The position numbers and the translations under genes were made by a program. This document shows, piece by piece, positions 15,331 through 25,400 of a DNA stretch of 64,000 bases (position 1 is the first letter of the stretch; each line of letters opens with the position of its first letter). This stretch comes from Bacteroidales bacterium UBA1189 (lineage in GTDB: Bacteria; Bacteroidota; Bacteroidia; Bacteroidales; Bacteroidaceae): positions 30,118-94,117 of the forward strand of contig DBYJ01000061.1 of the NCBI GenBank assembly GCA_002309805.1. The letters run 5' to 3'. The notes beneath the pieces are model-generated. The model worked only from the letters and a program-made list of their open reading frames with translations, searched no databases and was not told where the DNA came from.

Positions 15331-16785
15331 TTACTTCACGCCCTGCTCAACGACGTGGCGGACAAGGTCGTAGAACTTGGGGATGGAGGGGATGAAGACG
15401 CGCTCATCGGGGCTGTGGGGGCTCATTAGCGTGGGGCCGAAGGAAATCATGTCCATGCCTCCGCCAGAAGCGGCGTTGATGATGCCGCACTCCAGTCCGG
15501 CGTGGACGACACAGACCTTGGCGTCGGTACCGAAGAGTTTGCGGTAAGATTCCTTCATGGCTGCCAACAGGGGGCTGTCGACATCAGGCTGCCAGCCACT
15601 ATATGAGCCGCTGAAATTCACCTTCATGCCTGCCATCGTGAAGACGCTCTTCAGGCTGATGGCCTGGAACATCTTCATCGAGTCGCAGCTGCTGCGCACG
15701 AGCAGGCTGAACGTGGCCTCGCCCTGCCCAATCTCCACGATGGAGAGGTTCGAGGAGGTCTCGACGGTATCGGGGATGGTGGGGATATAGCGCATGACGC
15801 CGTTCTGGCAGCCGAGGATGGCGTTGATAAGGTTGTCGCGGATTTCCTCAGGAGCTTCGCTTTCGGGCATTTCGATAGGCTCAACGGTAAGAGTGATGCC
15901 GCTCTCGATGGTGGCAAATTCGTTGTTCCAGAGCGTCTGGCATTCCTCGACCAACTTCATCAGCTTGCTCTTGGAGCGGGTGGGGACGGTAATGACGACG
16001 TGGGCGTCGCGTGGGATGGCGTTTCGCATATTGCCGCCCTTCCATTCCGCCAGTCCGGCGTTACAGACGAGCACAGCCTCGCGCATAAAGCGGCCCATGA
16101 GTTTATTGGCATTGGCGCGGCCTTCGTTGATTTCCAGTCCGCTGTGTCCTCCGCGCAGTCCTTTGAGGGTCACGCGCCAAGCCTTGCGGTTTTCGAAGGG
16201 TTCAATCTCCAGATATTGCATGGAGGCGGTAACGTCGATGCCGCCCGCGCAGCCGATATAGAGTTCGCCCTCCGTCTCGCTGTCGAGGTTGAGGAGCACT
16301 TTCCCTTGCAGTTCGCCCTCCTTCAGGCCGAAGGCGCCAAACATGCCCGTTTCCTCGTCGGCAGTAATAAGGGCTTCCAGCGGGCCGTGCTTGAGGGTTT
16401 TATCCTCCATGATGGCCATGATGGCAGCTACGCCCATGCCGTCGTCAGCACCTAGTGTAGTACCGTGGGTCTTTACCCAGTCGCCATCGATGTAGGCGGG
16501 GATGGGATCGGTGAGGAAGTCGTGGGGGCTGTCGGCCGTCTTCTGCGGCACCATATCCATGTGAGCTTGCAGGACGAGGCACTTGCGGCCTTCCAGTCCT
16601 TTCGTAGCGGGTTTGCGCATGAGGATGTTACCGGCTTCGTCCTGCCACGTCTCTATGCCGGCGTTCTTGCCCCATTGAAGCAGGAAGGCCTGAATCTTTT
16701 CAAGATGTCCTGAGGGACGAGGTACTTGGGTGAGCGCATGGAAGTTCTTCCACACGGCTACGGGGGAGAGTTCTTCGATTTTCAT
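15331..16785 (-). CDS. pepD: Xaa-His (cytosol non-specific) dipeptidase
   Basis: Aminoacyl-histidine dipeptidase of the M20 metallopeptidase family, 484 residues, which matches the usual length. It hydrolyses dipeptides such as Xaa-His in the cytoplasm using a dinuclear metal site. Metal and catalytic motifs are LQAHMDMVPQ (His, catalytic Asp), TTLGADDGMG (bridging Asp), ITADEETGMFGA (general base Glu and metal Glu), NLDSETEGELYIGCAGG and GLECGIINAA near the C terminus. The dimerisation domain (GLRGGHSGLEI) is present. The start overlaps the stop of the upstream membrane-protein gene by four bases, which implies translational coupling. Confidence 0.95.
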   Translation of the reverse strand: MKIEELSPVAVWKNFHALTQVPRPSGHLEKIQAFLLQWGKNAGIETWQDEAGNILMRKPATKGLEGRKCLVLQAHMDMVPQKTADSPHDFLTDPIPAYIDGDWVKTHGTTLGADDGMGVAAIMAIMEDKTLKHGPLEALITADEETGMFGAFGLKEGELQGKVLLNLDSETEGELYIGCAGGIDVTASMQYLEIEPFENRKAWRVTLKGLRGGHSGLEINEGRANANKLMGRFMREAVLVCNAGLAEWKGGNMRNAIPRDAHVVITVPTRSKSKLMKLVEECQTLWNNEFATIESGITLTVEPIEMPESEAPEEIRDNLINAILGCQNGVMRYIPTIPDTVETSSNLSIVEIGQGEATFSLLVRSSCDSMKMFQAISLKSVFTMAGMKVNFSGSYSGWQPDVDSPLLAAMKESYRKLFGTDAKVCVVHAGLECGIINAASGGGMDMISFGPTLMSPHSPDERVFIPSIPKFYDLVRHVVEQGVK

Positions 16786-17774
16786 GATGTTTTTCGATTT
16801 ATGATTTGTAAAAGAATCCAGGCCGTCAGTCCGAAGAGGAGGACAAACATGGTCTGGAAAGTGTGTACAATAAGAGCAAATGAGCCTGCCTGTGCTTCGG
16901 CTACGCCATACATGCCCAGCAGGGTGATGACGACGAAGTGCCAGGGGCCGGCGCCATTAGGAGTGGGGATGATGATAGCCACGCTGATGGCGGCAAAGAT
17001 GACCGCACCTGCCAAGGGGCCAAGGTTTTCCGTAAAGGGGAAGCAATAGAAGCAAAGGTAGAACTCCAGGTAATAGCACGTCCAGATAAGCAACGTGTAG
17101 AGGATGAACAGCCAGAGACGGCGTACGTTCTTTAACGAGACGAAACCCTCGACGAAATTATCGAGCGTGCGGGCCACGCCGGTAGCAGCCTTGTTTTTGC
17201 TGCGATGGATGAGCCTCCAGACAAAGACGGCGATGGCGACAACGGCAACTACAGCCACATAGAACCACGGATTCTTGAATACCTGCACCATGCCTCCCTC
17301 GCCCGTGCCCGTCTTGTCAAAAAAGGCGTAAAGCTTGCCGGACTGGAAAATGAGCATCACGCTACAGAACGAGAAGGCTATGATGAAGTCGATGATGCGC
17401 TCAGCCACCAGCGTGCCGAGTGATTTGCTGAAGGGGATGCCGTCGTACTTGGCCAGCACGCCGCAACGCGATATCTCACCCACACGTGGGATGAGGATGT
17501 TGGAGGCGTAGGCCACGTAGATTGAGAGGACGCTGTTGATGGGGCGCGGGCGGTAGCCGATGGGTTCCAGCGTCTGCAGCCAGCGCAAGCCACGCAGGAT
17601 GTGGCTCACCAGAATGGGGATAAGCGAGACAAAAAGCCACCACACATTCGTCTCCTCCGTCAGGATTTGCCAGACGGTACGGAAATCGAAATCGTGGTAC
17701 ATATAAACAAGGATAGCAGCTGCAATAAGCAGCGGCACCAGCCAACGAGCGGTTTTCTTGAGGGTGTCTTTCAA
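16782..17774 (-). CDS. UPF0104/LPG-synthase-type integral membrane protein
   Basis: A 330-residue inner-membrane protein with about eight hydrophobic helices, of the lysylphosphatidylglycerol-synthase transmembrane (UPF0104) family without the soluble transferase domain. Characteristic stretches are HILRGLRWLQTLEPIG, AYASNILIPRVGEISRCGVLAKYDGIPFSKSLGTLVAERIIDF and IIPTPNGAGPWHFVV. Stand-alone members are suspected lipid or glycolipid translocases, but the substrate is unknown. First gene of a two-gene unit with pepD (ATGA overlap). A -7 box on the minus strand (17830-17837) lies 56 nt before the start. Confidence 0.88.
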   Translation of the reverse strand: MKDTLKKTARWLVPLLIAAAILVYMYHDFDFRTVWQILTEETNVWWLFVSLIPILVSHILRGLRWLQTLEPIGYRPRPINSVLSIYVAYASNILIPRVGEISRCGVLAKYDGIPFSKSLGTLVAERIIDFIIAFSFCSVMLIFQSGKLYAFFDKTGTGEGGMVQVFKNPWFYVAVVAVVAIAVFVWRLIHRSKNKAATGVARTLDNFVEGFVSLKNVRRLWLFILYTLLIWTCYYLEFYLCFYCFPFTENLGPLAGAVIFAAISVAIIIPTPNGAGPWHFVVITLLGMYGVAEAQAGSFALIVHTFQTMFVLLFGLTAWILLQIINRKTS

Positions 17775-17829
17775 CTTTTTTCTCCTTTTGTTTGCTTATC
17801 TCCGCTACAAGTATTACTTTTGCGGCGTG

Positions 17830-17837
17830 CAAATATA
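17830..17837 (-). promoter_or_regulatory. -7 box for the UPF0104-pepD unit
   Basis: On the minus strand TATATTTG matches TAnnTTTG. ATTG lies 20 nt upstream as a near -33 element (17858-17861). Confidence 0.65.
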
Positions 17838-17940
17838 CGGAGAGTATTTTGAAAAAGCAATGAATTTGCAGAAAAATTCATTCTTCAGCTCCCCAAGTTA
17901 ATAACTCTAAGTATGGACGACGGTATAGGCAATCAACGGA

Positions 17941-18747
17941 ATGAAACCAGTAAAACCCAAGAAAGCACTGGGACAGCACTTCCTGAAGGATCTTTCCATT
18001 GCGAAAGCCATAGCGGATACTGTCGAACGGTTCCCCGGGTACCCCGTACTTGAGGTAGGGCCGGGCATGGGTGTGCTCACCCAGTTCCTTGTTCCCAAGC
18101 AGCGCGAATTGAAAGTTGTTGAGATAGACTGTGAGTCTGTCCGTTACCTCCGTGACAACTATCCTGAACTGGAAGACAATATTATCGAGGATGACTTCCT
18201 CCGCATGCACCTCGATCGCCTTTTCGACGGCCGTCCCTTCATCGTGATCGGCAACTACCCGTACAACATCTCCAGCCAGATTTTTTTCCGTGTGCTTGAT
18301 AATCGCGAGCGCATCCCCGGCTGCATGGGAATGATTCAGCGTGAGGTGGCGTTACGTCTGGCCGCCAAGCCTGGCAGCAAAGCGTATGGAATCCTTAGTG
18401 TCCTGATGCAGGCTTGGTACGATATCGACTACCTCTTTACCGTCGATGAGCACGTCTTCAACCCTCCGCCGAAGGTCAAGAGCGCCGTCATCAGCATGAA
18501 GCGGAACGACGTGAAGGAGCTGGGTTGCGACGAAACCCTCTTCCGGCAGGTGGTAAAGACTACCTTCAACCAACGCCGCAAGACACTCCGCAACGGCATC
18601 AAGCCTATCGTCGGCGCCGACTGCCCGCTGCTTGCCGATTCTCTCTTCGACCGAAGACCCGAACAACTCTCTGTCGGCGAATTCATCCAACTGACGAACG
18701 ACGTTCAAGCGTATCTGAACAGCAAAACGAAATGTCAAACCGATTAA
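17941..18747 (+). CDS. ksgA: 16S rRNA dimethyladenosine methyltransferase
   Basis: RsmA/KsgA of 268 residues, which dimethylates the two adjacent adenines near the 3' end of 16S rRNA during small-subunit assembly, using SAM. The N terminus KKALGQHFLKDLSIA is the family signature. The SAM loop is VLEVGPGMGVLT, the acidic loop VVEIDCESVRYL, and the catalytic motif is NYPYNISSQ (Asn105-Tyr108). The C-terminal helical domain contains FNPPPKVKSAV and FNQRRKTLRN. All are conserved, so the enzyme looks functional. mgtE follows after 13 bases, probably in the same transcript. Confidence 0.96.
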   Translation: MKPVKPKKALGQHFLKDLSIAKAIADTVERFPGYPVLEVGPGMGVLTQFLVPKQRELKVVEIDCESVRYLRDNYPELEDNIIEDDFLRMHLDRLFDGRPFIVIGNYPYNISSQIFFRVLDNRERIPGCMGMIQREVALRLAAKPGSKAYGILSVLMQAWYDIDYLFTVDEHVFNPPPKVKSAVISMKRNDVKELGCDETLFRQVVKTTFNQRRKTLRNGIKPIVGADCPLLADSLFDRRPEQLSVGEFIQLTNDVQAYLNSKTKCQTD

Positions 18748-18760
18748 AACTGAAAGAACC

Positions 18761-20125
18761 GTGCTGAAAGAACATAAGGAATTTGACAACGAGTTTATCC
18801 GCGAGATAAAGGCGCTCATCGAGGCTCGCAATGCCGATGAGCTGAAGTTGACGCTGGCCGAAATGCACCCTGCCGACATTGCTGAGTTGGCCGAGGAACT
18901 CGACAGCGAGGATGCCCGCTATATTTACCATTTGCTGGACAACGAGACCGCAGCTGAAGCGCTCGTCGAGATGGACGAGGAGGAACGTAGCGAGCTGCTT
19001 GACGACCTGCCCTCGGAGACCATCGCCCGCAAGTTCATCGATGCGATGGACACCGATGATGCTGTTGAGATTATCCGTGACCTCGACGAGGAGAAACAGG
19101 AGGAAGTGCTCGCTCATATTGAGGATATCGAGCAGGCCGGCGATATTGTAGACCTTCTCCAGTACGACGAGAATACCGCCGGCGGTATCATGGGTACGGA
19201 AATGGTTATCGTCAATGAGAACTGGTCCATGCCCGAATGCTTGCGCGAGATGCGTCAGCAGGCTGAGGATATGGACGACATCTACTACGTCTATGTCGTT
19301 GATGACGAGGAACGTTTGCAGGGCTTCTTCCCGCTGAAGAAAATGATTACCAGCCCCAGCATTTCTAAGGTGAAGCACGTCATGGACAAGGACCTTATCT
19401 CGTGTCATGTGGATACGCCGATTGACGAGGTCGTGCAGATGATTGAGAAATACAATCTGGTGGCTGTGCCTGTGGTCGATAGCATTGGACGGTTGGTCGG
19501 ACAGATTACTGTCGATGACGTCATGGACGAGGTGCGTGAGCAGTCGGAACGCGACTATCAGCTGGCCTCTGGTATTACCGAGGACGTCGAGTCAGCCGAT
19601 ACCGTCTGGAAGCAGACCCGCGCCCGCATCCCTTGGCTGCTTATCGGTATGGTGGGAGGAATAGGCACCTCCATTATTCTTGGCAAGTTCGACCAGATTT
19701 TTGTGGCGCATCCTGAGATGGCGCTCTTTATCCCCCTCATCGGTGGTACGGCTGGTAACGTCGGTACGCAGTCATCGGCTATCGTTGTGCAGGGCTTGGC
19801 GAATAACTCCTTGAAGGTGGGCAACATGCTGAAGCAAGTGGCTAAAGAGGGGTTGGTGGCTGTCTTTAACGCTATCGTCATCAGTGCCTTAGTCTTTGCC
19901 TACAACTATTTCTTCGGCAGTCAACCCATGCTGGTAACGGGAAGCGTCTCCATCAGCCTTGCGTTGGTCATTCTCGTGGCCTCGCTTTTCGGCACATTCG
20001 TACCCATGACCTTCGAGAAACTCAAGATTGATCCGGCCATCGCAACTGGTCCCTTTATTTCGGTGACGAACGATATCATCGGTATGCTCATTTACATGGG
20101 CGTGACGTTGATGCTCTTGGGCTGA
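18761..20125 (+). CDS. mgtE: Magnesium transporter MgtE
   Basis: Mg2+ channel of the MgtE family, 454 residues, inner membrane. The start is a GTG (giving MLKEHKEFDNEF) 13 bases after ksgA. In order: the acidic N domain (residues 1-about 130, with LHPADIAELAEEL-like MHPADIAELAEELDSEDA), a CBS pair (about 140-260; YVYVVDDEERLQGFF, VPVVDSIGRLVGQITVDDVMD), the plug helix, and five membrane helices (about 290-454). The pore signature PLIGGTAGNVGTQSSA is near residue 325. The N and CBS domains sense Mg2+ and close the pore, from family knowledge. Confidence 0.95.
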   Translation: MLKEHKEFDNEFIREIKALIEARNADELKLTLAEMHPADIAELAEELDSEDARYIYHLLDNETAAEALVEMDEEERSELLDDLPSETIARKFIDAMDTDDAVEIIRDLDEEKQEEVLAHIEDIEQAGDIVDLLQYDENTAGGIMGTEMVIVNENWSMPECLREMRQQAEDMDDIYYVYVVDDEERLQGFFPLKKMITSPSISKVKHVMDKDLISCHVDTPIDEVVQMIEKYNLVAVPVVDSIGRLVGQITVDDVMDEVREQSERDYQLASGITEDVESADTVWKQTRARIPWLLIGMVGGIGTSIILGKFDQIFVAHPEMALFIPLIGGTAGNVGTQSSAIVVQGLANNSLKVGNMLKQVAKEGLVAVFNAIVISALVFAYNYFFGSQPMLVTGSVSISLALVILVASLFGTFVPMTFEKLKIDPAIATGPFISVTNDIIGMLIYMGVTLMLLG

Positions 20126-20136
20126 AAAAAGCCTGA

Positions 20137-20160
20137 ATTGGGGTAAAAGGAAGCCCCAAA
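20137..20160 (+). terminator. Weak hairpin after mgtE
   Basis: ATTGGGG and CCCCAAA pair around a short purine loop, 12 bases after the mgtE stop. No strong T-run follows, so termination is uncertain. Confidence 0.4.
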
Positions 20161-20276
20161 TCCCTTACTTTTGGCGGAAAAACGCAAAAAAACGGCGAAA
20201 AAGTTGTATATTTAAAAAATAATCCGTTTATTTGCGTGGCGTATTGGTGCGCACCCATTTTAATAGTGTAATTCCT

Positions 20277-22394
20277 ATGGAAGAAGAAATCGTAAAAGGC
20301 GAAGAATTTGTCGCTGTTCCTGAAGAGAAAGAGGCCGTCCAGGCTCCTGCCGAAGTTGTTGATACTCCTGTTGAGGCATCAGCTGAGCCGGTAGAGGCTT
20401 CTGTCGAAGAAAATCAAGTCGTTAATCCTGCTCCTGAAGCTGAAATTCCTGAGCCCGTTGAGGCTCCCGAGCCAACTGAGACTTCTGAGCCTACTGAACC
20501 CTCGGAGGTCTCGGAGAGTACAGAAACCTTGGAGCCCTCAGAGCCTGTTGTTGAGGCAGAAGAGGAAGCTGAGCCGGCTGCCCTGCTGACTTCGGGTGCC
20601 GATGTCATTGCCAAGCTGAAGTCGCTGCCCAACTTTGGCGTCAGCATAGCGCGTGACGAGCTGGAGCACCTCAAGCAAGCCTTCTATCGCTGGCACAACG
20701 CTGCCATCAGCGAAGTGAAGGACGCTTTCGTGGCTGCCGGAAACGATGCAGACGCTTTCGTCCCTGCTGATCGTTGTCCTGAATTGGTGGCTGAGGAAGA
20801 GGAGTTCAAGGAGGTAATGACGGTTATTCGCGAAAAACGTGCAGAGGCACAGAAGGAACTCGACCGCATTCGTGAGCAGAATCTCCTGCGCAAGGAGGCT
20901 ATTCTCGAACGCCTGAAGACGATGATAGATAATGCCGACACGGTGCCCGTGTCCTACGACGATTTCCAGACCATTCAGCAAGAGTGGCGCGAGATTAAGG
21001 ACGTGCCGCCCGAGAAGGCATCTGAATTGTGGAAAACCTACCAATCCTATACGGAAAGGTTCTACGATATCCGCAAGCTGAACAATATGTTCCGCGACTA
21101 CGACTTCAAGAAGAATCTTGAGGTCAAGACGCAGCTCTGTGAACAGGCCGAAAAACTAGCTGAGGAGCCGGATGTGGTAGTTGCTTTCCGTCAGTTGCAG
21201 AAACTCCATCAGGAGTTCCGCGAGGCTGGCCCTGTTGCCAAGGAACTTCGCGAGGACATCTGGAATCGCTTCAAGGAGGCGTCGACGGTCATTAACCGCC
21301 GCCATCAGCAGTACTTCGAAGAGATTAAGAAAACGGAGAAAGAGAACCTGGAGCAGAAAATCGCTATCTGCGAAATCATGGAGTCCATTGACTACGATGC
21401 CCTCAACGGCTATGCCAAGTGGAACGACAAGACACAGGAGGTACTGGCTCTGCAGGGCAAGTGGAAATCACTCGGCTTCGCGCCCAAGAAACAGAACCAG
21501 AAAGTCTTTGAGCGCTTCCGTGCCGCTTGTGATGTCTTCTTTACGAAGAAGGCCGAGTTCTTCAAGAGCACGAAGGAAAGCCTCTCAACCAATCTGGAAA
21601 AGAAGATCGCGCTTTGCGAACAGGCTGAGGCCTTGAAGGACAGCACGGACTGGAAGGCTACTGCCGACAAACTGGCTGCTTTGCAGAAGGAGTGGCGCTC
21701 CATCGGAGCTGTTCCTAAGAAACAGTCCGAGGCTGTGTGGAAGCGTTTCATGACTGCATGCGACGCCTTCTTCTCCAACCGCAACAATGCTACCAGTTCC
21801 CAGCGTAGCGAGGAGCATAAGAACCTGACGGCCAAGAAAGACATCGTGGCTTCATTGAAGAGCCTTAGCGACCAATTGGAGCAGGGCGTTCAGGATATGG
21901 GCGAAGACTTCAGCGATAAGCTGCGCGGTCTTGTGGCTGACTGGAATTCCATCGGCCATGTGCCTTTCCGCGACAAGGATAAACTTTACAAACAGTATCG
22001 TTCGTTGGTTGACAACCTGTTCGACAAGCTGCACGTCAGCGAGTCGGCTCGTCGCGTCAGCAGTTTCCGCAAGCGCGTCAGCGAGTCGGGTAATATCGAT
22101 CGTGAGCGCGAACGCCTCCTGCAGACCTACGAGCGGGTGAAGAATGAACTCAAGACGTACGAGAACAACTTGGGCTTCCTTTCCGCATCCAGTAAGAGCG
22201 GCAACAGCCTGTTGGCCGAGGTGCAGCGCAAGATGGAAAAACTGCGCGCTGATGCTGACGAGATTCTGGAGAAGATAAAGTCGTTGGATAAGCCAGCCGA
22301 GCCTGAAACGCCAGCCGAGCCTGAAGTTCCAGAGACTCAGGAGACTCCAGAAACTCCGGAAACTCTGGATGTTCCAGAAACGCCAGAGGCATAA
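20277..22394 (+). CDS. DUF349-repeat protein
   Basis: A 705-residue acidic, mostly helical protein with several DUF349 modules. The start ATG at 20277 gives MEEEIVKGEEF; upstream non-ATG starts give unrelated residues. Residues 1-about 105 are low complexity, rich in Glu, Pro, Val, Thr and Ser (words like EPTEPSEVSE). From about residue 165 charged helical repeats recur with the module core 'LQ.EWR.IG.VPKKQ....W.RF..ACD.FF' (for example EWRSIGAVPKKQSEAVWKRF and KWKSLGFAPKKQNQKVFERF). At least five copies are visible. The C-terminal tail returns to Pro/Glu repeats (ETPETPETLD). No signal peptide. Function of DUF349 proteins in Bacteroidetes is not established; it stands in its own unit. Confidence 0.88.
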   Translation: MEEEIVKGEEFVAVPEEKEAVQAPAEVVDTPVEASAEPVEASVEENQVVNPAPEAEIPEPVEAPEPTETSEPTEPSEVSESTETLEPSEPVVEAEEEAEPAALLTSGADVIAKLKSLPNFGVSIARDELEHLKQAFYRWHNAAISEVKDAFVAAGNDADAFVPADRCPELVAEEEEFKEVMTVIREKRAEAQKELDRIREQNLLRKEAILERLKTMIDNADTVPVSYDDFQTIQQEWREIKDVPPEKASELWKTYQSYTERFYDIRKLNNMFRDYDFKKNLEVKTQLCEQAEKLAEEPDVVVAFRQLQKLHQEFREAGPVAKELREDIWNRFKEASTVINRRHQQYFEEIKKTEKENLEQKIAICEIMESIDYDALNGYAKWNDKTQEVLALQGKWKSLGFAPKKQNQKVFERFRAACDVFFTKKAEFFKSTKESLSTNLEKKIALCEQAEALKDSTDWKATADKLAALQKEWRSIGAVPKKQSEAVWKRFMTACDAFFSNRNNATSSQRSEEHKNLTAKKDIVASLKSLSDQLEQGVQDMGEDFSDKLRGLVADWNSIGHVPFRDKDKLYKQYRSLVDNLFDKLHVSESARRVSSFRKRVSESGNIDRERERLLQTYERVKNELKTYENNLGFLSASSKSGNSLLAEVQRKMEKLRADADEILEKIKSLDKPAEPETPAEPEVPETQETPETPETLDVPETPEA

Positions 22395-22497
22395 ACCTTA
22401 TTATATTTAAATAGATTAAACGACGAAAAAGAGCTTACTTTTATAATAAACTCAAGAGTATTCATTTAATTATTGTTCAACTTTAAATTCAAAAAAC

Positions 22498-25400
22498 ATG
22501 AGAAAAGTATTACGTGTTTCATTGCTTTCCTTGTTTGCGATGGCATTCTCGTCGTTGGCATTTGCTGAAGGCCAGGATGTTTCCAACAAAATCTGGAATG
22601 GAGACGCTGAAAAGGGCCTCCAAGGTTGGGAAGTGACCTTCGCAACCGACAACAATGTCGACGGACGTATTTGGAAAATCTCCAATCACACCGAAGGCAT
22701 CAGCCCTGGCTCGATGGGCTATTGGGGCTTCACCAACCACTGCCTTGAAATCTGGGCAGGCCAGACTGATGGCGTAGGCAATCCCGTCGGCAAAAACTCC
22801 ATTACACAGGTTGTGACCGACCTGCCCAACGGTACCTACGTATTCGGTGCTTTCACCATTGCTACTATCCAGAGTCATGGTACGAGCGAGAACAAGACGA
22901 AGTACATTCCCACGAAGGACGATGTGGAAGGCGTCTATATGTTCGCCAACGACGTGAAGCAGTCCATCGCTACCAACGACCCCGAGGCTTGCGACAGCCT
23001 TCCCGCTGCTCACTCCGTGAAGCTCAATGTGGCTGCACAGGTGATTGACGGCTCGCTGAAGTTCGGCTTTGGCGCCGAGGAGGGCACGCCGGCATCGTTC
23101 ATCTGCTTCGACAATGCCACCCTTTATTTCTTTGGCGACATGGAGCCCGATGCAGCTCTGGCTGAGGCTTACAAGATGGACCTCAAGCGCGCTTGCTCTG
23201 CTTCTGACACGCTGAAGATGTATCCCATGGCCGTTGCCGTCAAGGCTGAGATGGAGGCCGCTGTCAATGCTGCTGCCGATGCTAGCAGCGTCGATGACTG
23301 CATAGCTGCCGAGGAGATTGTCCGTCTGGCTAACCTCAAGGCTCGCATCTCCATCCACGATTACAACAAGCTGGTCTCTTTGATTGCCAAGGCCAAGGAC
23401 GTTCTTTCCAAGGAGTGGAGTTCCTTTATCGAGGAGCAGGTGGAAGAACTGGAGGCTGCCACCGAGAAGGCTGAGGAAGACCTCGCAGCCGGCCTGCTGC
23501 AAGGCGATGAACTCAGCGAGTATCTGGCTGAGTTCGAGAACACCATCAACAAGGTGGAGATTGACGACCTCTACACTCTCCTCGATGCACTTGACCAGTT
23601 TATCAATGACTACGATGGCATCAGCGAGTCCGATCCCAACTACTTCTGCGGTGGCTTCCATCCCGGCTTTGGTGAGGAAATCGGTCAGTATCCCTACTCC
23701 GAGCAGGAGGCACTTGAAGCTGTCTTCATGGAGGCTCAGGAACTCCTTTCCTCTATCGAGGACGGTTCTGTACGTGCTACTGAGGGTGTGGCCATGATTG
23801 ATAAGATCAAGGGCGCAGTGGCTACCTGTATGGCCAATGCTAATAAGGAGCCCGTCCTGCCGTTCGACGCTATCCTGGTTCCCGATCCCGATGATCCCAC
23901 GAAGCCTCTGCTCCGCAAACAGCAGAGCGGTCTGGCTAACGATGCTGCTATCACCCCGTACAAGTTCTCCAGCCTCCGTGGCGGAGCTGACGACGTGTTC
24001 CGTTATGAGTCGCCCGTGTTCGGCCTGCCCTATGCTGTCGACAAGCTGGTCATCACCGTTACCCACACCATTCTCAGGGACCGTCCCCGTGACGAGAATT
24101 ACAACGATGGTCCTTACTTCAACCTCACCGAGTTCTACCTCTTCGACGAGAATGGCGAGGAGATTCCCCTCACGGCTGAAGACTTCAGCTCCAACGCTAA
24201 AGAGCCCAAAGAGGGTTCCTACGCTGGCCTGCTCGATGGCGACACCCAGACCTTCTTCCACTCACGCTGGAGCTCGAAGAACAACGAGACGGGCTATCAC
24301 ACCCTCGAAATCACCATGCCTGAGGATCTCTACAAGTTCAGCTTCGCTATGGAGGTCATCTTCAACGACACCCGTATCTCCAACATGCCGACTGAGATTG
24401 TTGTCTCTGGTATGACGCATACCCGTGCTGACCTGGCTGCAGCCATTTCTGATGCTGAGAACATGAGTGTCATGGGCTATGTCCAGGGCACCGAGCCTGG
24501 CTTCCACAGCGGCGACTTCACGTCTATTACCGCCTTGAAGGAACAGATTTCCAACGCCAAGGAGGTCTTGAATAACGAGGACGCCACCGACGAAGAGCTG
24601 GTAGCTGCTACCATTGCCCTTGAAGAGGCCGCAGCCGTTGCTGATGGGGCTGGAGGCTTCACCTTCATTCTTCCCGAATCCGGCGTGGCTTACAAGCTGG
24701 CCAACCAGGCACCGTTCGTAAGCGGTCAGGGCAAGGTGAAGAACATGACTGTCTTCCAGGATTCCATCCTCTGGTGGGCTGATGCTGATCCTGCCGATGA
24801 GTATCAGGACTTCACCTTCGAGAAGATTGACGGACCCGATGAGGAGGACATTTACTTCAACATCAAGAACGTGAAGACTGGCAAGTACATCGGTCTTTTC
24901 ACCGAGCAGCCTGGCTACGAAGGCAGCAACGAAATCATTTGGGGTAACAACTGGTATGTCAAGCTGAGCGACACGCCCGCTCCTATCCGTATGCGCTCAC
25001 TCGGCTATGGTCAGGTACACTTCTGGTCGCAGAACGAAAACGACGAGACCAACTGGCTCGGCATCCACGCCTGCAACCACAACGGCGGTGCTGCTACCAC
25101 GCGTGCCGGCGACCAGGGTGGTGGCAAGGGATTCAGCGATCATCCCGATGGCTTCTCCATCCACGGTGTCTGCGGTCCTATCGTCCAGTGGGGTACTGAT
25201 GCTTATGGCGCTTCCGCATGGTACATCCGCCAGCAGGAAGAGCTCCCGCTCGCCATCCTCACCGGCGAAGGCTTCGAGAAGAAACCTCACCACCTCTATC
25301 AGCCCGTCGACGTCATGACGCTTCAGGCCGACAAGGCTTGCGCCTTTGCGAACCTGAGCCTGACCGACGTTCTGGGCGATCCTATCGAGTACACGGCTGA